A stretch of 23,219 nucleotides of DNA from CAZGKW01 sp964526295 (GTDB taxonomy: Bacteria > Planctomycetota > Phycisphaerae > FEN-1346): contig CAZGKW010000056.1 of the NCBI GenBank assembly GCA_964526295.1, forward strand, positions 1 to 23,219. Direction: 5' to 3'. Positions 7,345 to 14,178 of the stretch are shown here, piece by piece (the first letter of the stretch is position 1; the number at the start of each line of letters is the position of its first letter). The notes beneath the pieces were generated by a model, which did no database searches, was not told the DNA's origin, and saw nothing but the letters and a program-made list of their open reading frames with translations. A program made the translations under genes and the position numbers.

Positions 7345-8048
7345 TGGGGCCCGTGGTGGCCGCGGCGGCGTCGGCCCTCTATCTCGGGGTCCTGACGTCC
7401 GTCAGCCCCTGCCCCTTGGCCACCAACGTTGCGGCGATGAGCTACGTTGCGAAGCACGTCGGCCGGGGCCGGCGGGTGCTGGCGGCAGGACTTCTTTACA
7501 CGCTGGGGCGGACGGTCGTCTACGTGGTCCTGGCGGCGGTCGTCGTCGGGGGGCTCCTCCAGAGCGACGCCGTGTCGCGGTTCCTCCAGGCCCACATGCG
7601 GAAGCTCCTCGGGCCGGTGCTGATCGTCGTGGGGGTGCTGTTGCTGGACCTGCTGGACCTGGCCCTGGCGGTCCCCGTGCCGGGGGAGCGGGCCAGGCGG
7701 CTGGCGGAGCGCGGCGGCGTATGGGGGTCGGCGGTGCTTGGGGTCCTGTTTGCCCTCTCGTTCTGCCCGCCGTCGGCGGCCCTGTTCTTCGTGAACCTGG
7801 TGGGCCTGTGCCTCGGCCGGGAATCGTGGCTCCTGCTGCCGGCGGTCTACGGCGTGGGGACGGCGCTTCCGGTGGTGGCGTTCGCAGGCGTGATCGCGAC
7901 GAGCGCGGGGGCCGTGGGGCGCGTCTTCGACGCCGTCCGGAAGGTCGAGCGATGGGCCCGCCTCGCGACGGGCGTCCTGTTCATCGTCCTGGGCCTCTAC
8001 TACTCGCTTGTCTACATCTGGGGCCTGGAGGCCGTCCAGGTCTGGTGA
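7344..8048 (+). CDS. ArsG-like permease of the DsbD/CcdA (TauE/SafE-like) type
   Basis: A 234-residue integral membrane protein with about six hydrophobic segments. The two half-repeats each carry a proline-flanked cysteine in a membrane helix: SPCPLATN (Cys23) and SFCPPSAALFF (Cys141). This is the DsbD/CcdA layout, in which the two cysteines carry reducing equivalents across the membrane. Proteins of this subfamily next to ArsF are annotated as aromatic arsenical efflux permease ArsG. Start ATG 7344-7346 overlaps the previous stop, so translation is coupled. In context it would either reduce the CxxC domain of its neighbour using cytoplasmic thioredoxin (6534-6773) or export an arsenical. 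No arsR, arsC, arsA or arsB is nearby. Confidence 0.8.
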   Translation: MGPVVAAAASALYLGVLTSVSPCPLATNVAAMSYVAKHVGRGRRVLAAGLLYTLGRTVVYVVLAAVVVGGLLQSDAVSRFLQAHMRKLLGPVLIVVGVLLLDLLDLALAVPVPGERARRLAERGGVWGSAVLGVLFALSFCPPSAALFFVNLVGLCLGRESWLLLPAVYGVGTALPVVAFAGVIATSAGAVGRVFDAVRKVERWARLATGVLFIVLGLYYSLVYIWGLEAVQVW

Positions 8049-8176
8049 TCTCGGCCCGGCAGCAGGCCGGCCCAAGAGGGGCCGGACCCGCCCGCGATTT
8101 CGCTTGCGTCTGCCGGGGGCGGCGGGTATGCGCGTCGCCTTCAATCCCGAACCCGAGACAACCGAAAGGGGCCGCC

Positions 8177-8986
8177 ATGGAGGTCGGGTTTCTCACGTCG
8201 TGCCTGGGCAAGGAGCCGCTGGAGGACGTCATCGCCTGGGCCGGGTCGGCCGGCATCAAGCAGGTCGAGCTCTCGCTGCGGCACCTGGGCGATGCGACGC
8301 CCGAGCGAGACTCCGGGGTCAAGAAGGCCCTCGACTCGGCCGGCGTGACCGCGAGCGGCGTCGCCCACTACGACCCCGGGATCCTGGCCGACCCGAAGGC
8401 GGGCCTGGAGGCCGTGAAGACGAGCATCGACCGGTGCGGGCGGCTCGGGACCGAAGTCTGCTGCGCCCTGGCGGGCAAGGCCCCCGAGGGGATGGACCGC
8501 CAGGACGCCATCGACGGGCCGTTCACGGACATCTTCGGCCCGGCGGCCGAGTACGCCGCCTCGAAAGGCGTCCGGATCGCCTTCGAGAACTGGTTCGCGA
8601 CGGTTCTCGATCACTTCGACCACTGGGACCGGGCCCTGGAGCGGGTGCCCGCCGAGAACGTCGGCTTCAACTACGACCCGTCGCACCTCCTGTGGCAGGG
8701 GATCGATTACCTGGGCGGCGTCGAGCGGTACGGGACGCGCCTCTTCCACACCCACGCCAAGGACACCGAGGTCCGCGACGAGATCGTCGCACGGGTCGGC
8801 GTCCACGGGAAAGGCTGGTGGCGGTACTGCATTCCGGGGCAGGGCCGCGTCCGGTGGGGCGAGTTCGTGGCGCGCCTGCGGCGGATCGGCTACGACGGGG
8901 TCCTCTCGATCGAGCACGAGGATGGTTTTATCGGCCCGCGCGAAGGCATCGTCCTGGGGAAGCAGTACCTGGAGCAGTTCATCTGA
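8177..8986 (+). CDS. Sugar phosphate isomerase/epimerase (xylose isomerase-like TIM barrel)
   Basis: A 269-residue AP-endonuclease-2/xylose-isomerase-like barrel protein. Likely metal ligands are spaced as in the family: Glu137 in IAFENW, Asp167 and His170 in NYDPSHLLW, His193 in LFHTHAKD, and Glu246 in LSIEHED. Members interconvert keto-sugars, epimerise inositols or act on related polyols; the substrate cannot be told from sequence. No signal peptide, so cytoplasmic. The start at ATG 8177 follows GAAAGGGG at 8164-8171. The 128-base gap from arsG-like contains a weak TTGCGT-17-TATGCG promoter-like pair (8104-8132). It converges on the ThuA/oxidoreductase gene, a combination common in planctomycete carbohydrate catabolism. 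Confidence 0.9.
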   Translation: MEVGFLTSCLGKEPLEDVIAWAGSAGIKQVELSLRHLGDATPERDSGVKKALDSAGVTASGVAHYDPGILADPKAGLEAVKTSIDRCGRLGTEVCCALAGKAPEGMDRQDAIDGPFTDIFGPAAEYAASKGVRIAFENWFATVLDHFDHWDRALERVPAENVGFNYDPSHLLWQGIDYLGGVERYGTRLFHTHAKDTEVRDEIVARVGVHGKGWWRYCIPGQGRVRWGEFVARLRRIGYDGVLSIEHEDGFIGPREGIVLGKQYLEQFI

Positions 8987-9124
8987 CGGACTGGCGCGCC
9001 TTCCGGGCGGCGGGTCCCCGTGCCCGCGGCGTTCCCGGTCCGGACGACGCGGTCGGCACGGGGACCGACCGCGCAATGAGAGCGGAGACGCCCGGAAGCG
9101 CGTGCGGTTGTCAGGATCGAACGC

Positions 9125-10873
9125 TCACCTGCCCTCGTACACCTCCGGCGGGAGGGGCAGGCTGCGGCCCTCGGCGCTGGAGCGCTCGGCCGTCTCGATC
9201 ACGGCGATCACCTCCCGGGCCTGCTCGGGCGTCACCTCCAACGCTTCGCCCATAAGCAGGTGGTCGGCGACGTTCCGGTAGTAGGGCGCGCCGCTGAAGC
9301 TCGGCTGGTAGGGCACCTCGCCGTCGAACCGGACGCCCGAGGCGAAGCTCGTCACGTGGTAGGCCTGCCCCGGGGTGCTTCGGATGCCGCCGAGCGTCCC
9401 CAGGACCCGCCACCGGTCCTTCCCGACGGCGGCCAGTGACGACATCTGGAGGTCCGCCACCTCGCCGCCCTCGAACCGCATGACGGCCTCGGCCTGGTCC
9501 TCGTTCGTCACGTGCTGCCACCACCGCTTGTGAAAGAGGCCCGTCACCTGGGTGACCCGCTTGTCGTAGAGGCGCAGGATCCAGTCGGTCAGGTGGGCCC
9601 CCCAGTCGTAAAGGGCCCCGCCGGAGACCATCTTGTCGCTCCGCCAGCTCGGCCCCGGCCGGCGGTACGAGCCCATGAACGCCTCGACGTGGAACACCTC
9701 GCCCACCAGGCCCCGGTCGACCAGGCCCCGCAGGGCCCGGTAATCGCCGTCCCAGCGGCGATTGTGGAAGACGCTGAGCATGACCCTGGAGCGGCGGGCC
9801 GCCCGGACCATCTTCGTCGCCTCCTGCGTCGTCAGGCAGAAGGGCTTCTCCAGGACCACGTGCTTGCCTGCCCGGAGGGCCTTCAGGGCCGCCTCGGCGT
9901 GAAGGTGGTGCGGCAGGATGACCACCACCAGGTCCACCTCGGGCATCTCGAGCATCTCGTCGAGCGAGTCGAACCGGCGGGCGTCGGGCAGGTCGGCCCG
10001 CGCGGCCTCCAGGCGGGCCGGATCGATGTCCGAGACCGCCACGGTCCGCATGCCGGGCCACTCGCTCATCCACTCGGCGTGACGCAGGCCCATGTTGTGG
10101 GCCGGCCCGTAGCCCAGGAGCCCGCAGCGAATCTCGCGGTCGGTGTGGAGCTCGGCCCCGGCGGCCCACTCGCACGCCCGCCCCAGGAGCTTCTGGAACT
10201 CCGGGTGTCGCCACGCCCGCAGGTCGTGCCCCAGGGCGAGGTACGCCACCCGGCCCTGGCCGTGCGGGTGCACGAAGGCGAGCGGCACACGCCGGCCCTG
10301 CCAGACGGTGTCGGCCAGGAGGCGGCCCCGGTCAGGGTCGTGGCCCTGGAGCAGATACAGCTCGTCCTCGATGCGGAAGTCCGGCATGCGGACCGTCAGA
10401 TAATGGTCGGGGTCGGCGATATGGACGTCGAGCTCCTGGAACCGGGGATGGGTGCGGAACTCGGCGTTGAGCATCTCGATGTAGGGTCGGCTGCCGCGAA
10501 AGCTGTCGGCCGCCGAATGGACGCCGACCAGTCCCCCGCCGCCCTCGACGAACTCCAGCAGGCCCTTCTCCCGGGCCTCGGTGAGCGCCTCGCGGTGACC
10601 CGTCGTATGGAGGATGACGACCGAGTACCGGCTCGTCGGCAGCGACGCCAGGGCGTCGAGGTCCTCCGTCACGTCGAGCGTCCACTTGCCGGGCCCCCGG
10701 TCGAGGACGCGGGAGGCGATCTCGCCGGCCTGGTCGGTCTGGTGCCACGGTCCGCCGACGAGCATGAGGGCCTTGCGGGTCCGCTTGCGCCCGCCCGAGG
10801 CGCGGGGCTTCGCGGAGGGTTTTGCGGCAGCCTCGCCGCCGGAGCGATTCTTCTCAGTGGACCTCCTGGCCAT
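9125..10873 (-). CDS. ThuA-domain / Gfo-Idh-MocA oxidoreductase fusion
   Basis: A 582-residue two-domain protein. Residues 1-34 are a Lys/Arg/Ala-rich tail with no signal peptide. Residues 34-247 are a ThuA-like (class I amidotransferase fold) domain: VVILHTTGHR, FVEGGGGLVGVHSAADSF, YIEMLNAEFRTHP, DELYLLQ, HGQGRVAYLALGHD and ACEWAAG. Residues 248-575 are a Gfo/Idh/MocA oxidoreductase: the nucleotide-binding IRCGLLGYGPAHN, VSDIDPARL, VVVILPHHLHAEAAL, the family EKP at 342-344, and the C-terminal substrate domain with GGALYDWGAHLTDWIL. Related enzymes oxidise or epimerise sugars with NAD(P). Start ATG 10873 is preferred over an in-frame ATG at 11050 because AAAGGGA sits seven bases upstream and the longer form adds only low-complexity residues. 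The two domains are usually separate neighbouring genes. Confidence 0.88.
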   Translation of the reverse strand: MARRSTEKNRSGGEAAAKPSAKPRASGGRKRTRKALMLVGGPWHQTDQAGEIASRVLDRGPGKWTLDVTEDLDALASLPTSRYSVVILHTTGHREALTEAREKGLLEFVEGGGGLVGVHSAADSFRGSRPYIEMLNAEFRTHPRFQELDVHIADPDHYLTVRMPDFRIEDELYLLQGHDPDRGRLLADTVWQGRRVPLAFVHPHGQGRVAYLALGHDLRAWRHPEFQKLLGRACEWAAGAELHTDREIRCGLLGYGPAHNMGLRHAEWMSEWPGMRTVAVSDIDPARLEAARADLPDARRFDSLDEMLEMPEVDLVVVILPHHLHAEAALKALRAGKHVVLEKPFCLTTQEATKMVRAARRSRVMLSVFHNRRWDGDYRALRGLVDRGLVGEVFHVEAFMGSYRRPGPSWRSDKMVSGGALYDWGAHLTDWILRLYDKRVTQVTGLFHKRWWQHVTNEDQAEAVMRFEGGEVADLQMSSLAAVGKDRWRVLGTLGGIRSTPGQAYHVTSFASGVRFDGEVPYQPSFSGAPYYRNVADHLLMGEALEVTPEQAREVIAVIETAERSSAEGRSLPLPPEVYEGR

Positions 10874-11068
10874 GCTCAGTCCCTTTCGGTCGATGGGCCG
10901 CCGGGCCCCGGCGACGGCTGGCGAACCTACGATGCGGGAGAACCGATGCAAGTAAATTCGCGACGTCCACGCGTGGCGGGTGAGAACACGGCGTTTCGAG
11001 CCGCGATCGGGAGGTCGCGGAGACGCTTGGCCACGAAGAGATGGACGCAAGCCGGTGTGGCGACCAGA

Positions 11069-12298
11069 CTACGGCCGGCCTTCGGCCGCCGCTGCCGGAG
11101 TCACTGCGTTCGGATCGAACTCCAGCTCCGAAAAGCCGCTCGAGCGGTGGGCGATCAGGTCCACCTGCTCCGGGTCGGCGGCCTCTACCTGGTCGGCCGG
11201 CACCTCCAGGATGAGGCACTCGACGCCGTCGAGCGATTCGACCAGGGCCAGCCCCTTCTCGGCGCCCATGACCGCCAGGCCGGTCGCCAGGCCGTCGGCC
11301 ACCGCCGCGTCCGGGCCCACCACCGTGATGCTGGCGATCTGGCGGTTGACCGGCCGGCCGGTCCGCGGGTCGATGATGTGGCTGTAGGAGACGCCGGCGA
11401 TCTCGTAGCCCCGCTCGTAGTGGCCGCTCGTGACGGCGGCCCGGTCGGCGACGCGAAGGGCCGTATAGAGCCGGGCGTCGCGGCCCGCTTCGTACGGGTA
11501 CCGGGGGTCCCTGACGCCGACGCCCCACCGCGGGTCGGCCCCCTCGGGCGCCAGGGCCTCGGGCCGCCGGCCGAGGGCGTAGGTGTCGCCGCCGGCGTCG
11601 ATCAGGGCGGCCATCGCCCCCGCCTGCTCCATGCGGACGGCCATCCGCATCGTGGCGTAGCCCTTCGCGATGCCCCCCAGGTCGAGCACCATCCCCTTGC
11701 GGTTAAGCTGGACGAGGTGGAGCATCGTGCCGCCCCCCGCTCCGCCGGCCCCCCCCGGCGGCGACGTTTTCGGGCCCGGCCAAGGCGCGACCCCCGCCGC
11801 GACGATCTCGACCTTGTCCATGCCGACCAGCTTCAGGGCTGCCTGGAGCTCCTCGTCGGTCGGCTCCCGGTCGCGGCGCTCGGCGGCCTTCCACAGGTCG
11901 AGGAGCGGGCCCACCGTCGGGTCGAACGCCCCGCCCGTCAGGTCGTGGACCTCCCTGGCGGCGGCCAGGCACCCCGTGACGACGGCGTCGACGGTCTCCT
12001 GGGGGAGGCCGGCGTCGCGGTTGACCCGGGCGAGGTCGGCGTCGGGGTTGTGCCGGTCGAGGGCGGCCTCGCACCGCTCCATCTCCGTCCACGCCGCATC
12101 GAGCGCCGCCCGGGCGGTCGCCCGGTCGGGCGCGACGGCCCGGACCGTGACGGCGGTGTTCATGCCGAAGCGGGTCTCGACCGTCTCAACGGGGGCACGG
12201 GAGCATCCGGCAGGCATCGTGGCCGCGGCCGCTGCAATCGCCGCCGTGAGAACCAGGCGGTGGCCCGCGGCCGGGGGTCGGTTCCTCGGGTCTGGCAT
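11069..12298 (-). CDS. apbE: FAD:protein FMN transferase (ApbE), lipoprotein-like
   Basis: A 409-residue protein. ApbE attaches FMN to threonine of exported flavoproteins such as Rnf/Nqr subunits, using FAD and Mg2+. Signatures are MNTAVTVR after the leader, DPTVGPLLDLW, VLDLGGIAKGYA (FAD contact), IDAGGDTYALG, AVTSGHYERGYE, YSHIIDPRTGRPV and AVADGLATGLAVMG with the metal-binding Asp. The N-terminus has a hydrophobic segment and a lipobox-like PAGC (Cys32), consistent with anchoring outside the cytoplasm. A Gly-rich insertion (GGAGGAGGG) lies before the FAD-contact motif. Start ATG 12298 is supported by GGAGGT six bases upstream; an in-frame ATG at 12352 lacks this. No flavoprotein target is in the window. 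TATAGT on the minus strand near 12358-12363 could be its -10 box. Confidence 0.93.
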   Translation of the reverse strand: MPDPRNRPPAAGHRLVLTAAIAAAAATMPAGCSRAPVETVETRFGMNTAVTVRAVAPDRATARAALDAAWTEMERCEAALDRHNPDADLARVNRDAGLPQETVDAVVTGCLAAAREVHDLTGGAFDPTVGPLLDLWKAAERRDREPTDEELQAALKLVGMDKVEIVAAGVAPWPGPKTSPPGGAGGAGGGTMLHLVQLNRKGMVLDLGGIAKGYATMRMAVRMEQAGAMAALIDAGGDTYALGRRPEALAPEGADPRWGVGVRDPRYPYEAGRDARLYTALRVADRAAVTSGHYERGYEIAGVSYSHIIDPRTGRPVNRQIASITVVGPDAAVADGLATGLAVMGAEKGLALVESLDGVECLILEVPADQVEAADPEQVDLIAHRSSGFSELEFDPNAVTPAAAAEGRP

Positions 12299-12395
12299 GG
12301 CCGGACCTCCGCGAGACTTGTGCGATCTGGCTGTCGCGTCCTGCGTGTTCATCCGCTACTATACAGGCCGACGCTGCGTTCAACCACAAAGCAGC

Positions 12396-12635
12396 GTGAG
12401 GCGTGCCCGACGCCTGCTCGTCTCGCACGGGCTCCGGCTCGACTACCGGATGCAGGAACCGATCCTCGATCTGGAGGAGGGACAGGTCCACACGCTGGCG
12501 CTCGCCCCGATGGACCGCTTCCCGCAGTACTTGAAGGGCGTGCGGGTGACCACGATCGACGCCCTCGGCCTGCCCAGCTACCTGGACGTGGGCGGGCCGG
12601 GCCCCAAGCCATCGGCGTCCCCCGCCAAGCCCTGA
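12396..12635 (+). CDS. Small hypothetical protein, start uncertain
   Basis: An open frame of up to 79 residues from GTG 12396 (other in-frame choices are GTG 12345 or TTG 12318). I do not recognise the family. Reasons to think it real are strongly G/C-ending codons, a balanced protein-like composition (DYRMQEPILDLEEGQVHTL, then FPQYLKGVRVTTIDALGLP), and that neither strand has another gene here. It may be the remaining 3' end of a longer gene, because no good Shine-Dalgarno sequence precedes any start. It diverges from apbE and converges with hypD. The tail (GPGPKPSASPAKP) is Pro/Ser-rich and probably disordered. Confidence 0.45.
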   Translation: MRRARRLLVSHGLRLDYRMQEPILDLEEGQVHTLALAPMDRFPQYLKGVRVTTIDALGLPSYLDVGGPGPKPSASPAKP

Positions 12636-12692
12636 CGCCGCCCCGAGAAAGGCGTCTGTCCCTGTCTCGACGGCGCTGTCTGTTGGAGCGGG

Positions 12693-13781
12693 TCAGGCCG
12701 GGCCGTAGCGGAAGTCGGCCTGGCAGGACCCCTCGCGGCTGACCATGCACGGGCCGACCGGGTGGGCCGGCGTGCAGGCCGTGCCAAACAGGGGACAGTC
12801 GCGCGGGCCGATGGCGCCGCGGATGACGTCGCCGCATCGGCATCCATGTTCGTCCACGTCGCTCCCGACGGGGACCCGCCCGAGGTCGAGCCGGCGGTGG
12901 GCGTCGTGGGCGGCAAAGCCCTCGCGGACGCCCATGCCGCTGCCCGGGATCTCCCCCAGGCCCCGCCACTCGGCCGGCCCCGGAGCGAACGTCTCGGCCA
13001 GCCGCCGCAGGGCCTCCGGGTTGCCGTCGGGCCGGACGGCCTGCTCGTAGACGTTCTCGACGCGGGCCTCGCCCGCGGCAAGCTGCTCCAGGATGGCCGC
13101 CACGCCCGCGAGGACCTGCTCGGCCGTGAACCCGGCGACGGCGCACGGCCGCTGCCACCGCCGAACGATCGGCTCGTAGGCCCGGCTGCCGATGATGACG
13201 CTGACGTGCCCCGGGCAGAGGAACCCGTCGATGCGGACCTCGCCGCCCGCCAGCAGCGCCTCCATCGCCGGGACCATCCACTTGTGCGTCGAGAGGACCA
13301 GGAAGTTGGCCAGCCCCTCGCGGCGGGCGGTCTCCAGCGCGACCGCGGTCCCCGGGGCGGTCGTCTCGAAACCGACGGCGGCGAACACGATCGTCTCCCT
13401 CGGACGGGCCCGCGAAAGGTCCAGGGCTTCGAGCACCGAGTAGCAGATCGCAACCCCCCCGCCGCGGGCCTTCACCGTCTCCAGGCTCGACCGCGACCCC
13501 GGCACGCGGACCATGTCGCCGAACGTCGCGACCGTCACGCCGGGCCGACCGGCCAGGTCCACCAGGACGTCGATGACGCCCTGCGGCGTCACGCAAACCG
13601 GGCACCCCGGCCCGCTCACCAGGCGGACCCGCTCCGGCAGCAGGCTGTGGACGCCGAGGCGGCGGATGGCCACCGTGTGCGTCCCGCAGATCTCCATCAG
13701 GACGATCGGCCCATCGCCTGGCACGGCGGCGGCGGCACGGCCGATGGCAGCCTTCAGCTCGTCGATGGATCGGGTCGGCAT
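12693..13781 (-). CDS. hypD: Hydrogenase maturation protein HypD
   Basis: A 362-residue iron-sulfur protein, normal length. With HypC it is the scaffold on which the Fe(CN)2CO unit of NiFe hydrogenase is built. Visible motifs are MEICGTHTVAI (Cys32), SGPGCPVCVTP (Cys60 and Cys63, the thiol-redox pair), TFGDMVRVPGS, AVGFETTAP, DGFLCPGHVSVIIG, and the C-terminal cluster-binding set CRCGDVIRGAI, CPLFGTACTP and GPCMVSREGSC. Start ATG 13781 is preferred because homologues begin shortly before this point; the upstream in-frame sequence is repeat DNA. A CAAGGG lies 8-13 bases upstream. It is the last gene of hypF-hypC-hypD, separated from hypC by 125 bases of repeat and purine tract. Confidence 0.95.
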   Translation of the reverse strand: MPTRSIDELKAAIGRAAAAVPGDGPIVLMEICGTHTVAIRRLGVHSLLPERVRLVSGPGCPVCVTPQGVIDVLVDLAGRPGVTVATFGDMVRVPGSRSSLETVKARGGGVAICYSVLEALDLSRARPRETIVFAAVGFETTAPGTAVALETARREGLANFLVLSTHKWMVPAMEALLAGGEVRIDGFLCPGHVSVIIGSRAYEPIVRRWQRPCAVAGFTAEQVLAGVAAILEQLAAGEARVENVYEQAVRPDGNPEALRRLAETFAPGPAEWRGLGEIPGSGMGVREGFAAHDAHRRLDLGRVPVGSDVDEHGCRCGDVIRGAIGPRDCPLFGTACTPAHPVGPCMVSREGSCQADFRYGPA

Positions 13782-13800
13782 GGGTGCAGCCCTTGCGAAA

Positions 13801-13871
13801 AACGGGGACAGGAAAAAGGGGGACTGGCTCCTTTTCCGGCCCCTGAGAAAAGGTGCCTGTCCCCCTTTTCC
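13801..13871. repeat. Short imperfect hairpin repeat, GGTGCCTGTCC family, copy 2
   Basis: Arms AAAGGGGGACTGGCTCCTTT and GAAAAGGTGCCTGTCCCCCT (each continuing a few bases further) face each other across a GGCCCCT-type loop. It is homologous to 2372-2446. It sits between hypC and hypD inside the operon, so the mRNA would carry a strong hairpin there. Confidence 0.8.
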
Positions 13872-13911
13872 CCCCTTTTTCTCCCCTTTTTCTTTTTTGC
13901 CGCTTTTTAGT
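13861..13911. other. Homopyrimidine/homopurine tract between hypC and hypD
   Basis: Nearly uninterrupted C/T on the plus strand (alternating runs of C and T, broken by GCCGC near the hypC stop), so A/G in the hyp mRNA. Such mirror-like purine tracts can form triplex DNA or slow polymerase. It directly overlaps the end of hypC. Confidence 0.7.
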
Positions 13912-14176
13912 CGGAAGGCGGCTCGGAAGTGGCCGATGGCGGCCCGCCGATCCCCTCCTCCGCCAGGCTCGCCATCTGGTCCAGCAGGGCGTTCGTTTCG
14001 GCGGCGTCCTCGGGCGTGACCTGGGTGATGGCGAACCCCGCGTGCAGGAGGACCCAGTCGCCGACCTCGGCGTCGGGCACCAGCGCGAGGCCCGCCCGGA
14101 TGCGGTTTCCGCGGACTTCGAGGACGCCGAGGGCGTCCTCCTTCTCGACGATTCGGCCGGGCACGGCTAGGCACAT
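13907..14176 (-). CDS. hypC: Hydrogenase maturation chaperone HypC/HupF family
   Basis: An 89-residue protein beginning MCLAVPGRIV, where Cys2 is the essential residue that holds the iron precursor and binds HypD and the hydrogenase large subunit. A beta-barrel core follows (GVLEVRGNRIRAGLALVPDAEVGDWVLLHAGFAI), then a helix (AAETNALLDQM). The last roughly 15 residues are Gly/Pro/Ser-rich and disordered. ATG 14176 is two bases after the hypF stop, and the Shine-Dalgarno sequence GAGGT lies inside the hypF end, so translation is coupled. Confidence 0.95.
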   Translation of the reverse strand: MCLAVPGRIVEKEDALGVLEVRGNRIRAGLALVPDAEVGDWVLLHAGFAITQVTPEDAAETNALLDQMASLAEEGIGGPPSATSEPPSD

Positions 14177-14178
14177 GG

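Noticed and set aside
10874..11050. Longer N-terminus of the ThuA-oxidoreductase starting at 11050
   Set aside because: The extra residues are not conserved-looking, and a good Shine-Dalgarno sequence precedes the internal ATG at 10873.
9512..12742. 1076-codon plus-strand frame opposite the ThuA-oxidoreductase and apbE
   Set aside because: It is the complementary shadow of two well-recognised minus-strand genes, made possible by high GC; composition is Arg/Pro/Gly-rich and no domain is visible.
13782..14174. HypD start upstream in repeat DNA, giving a 493-residue protein
   Set aside because: The extra residues are translations of the hairpin repeat, the purine tract and hypC in another frame; HypD homologues begin near 13781.
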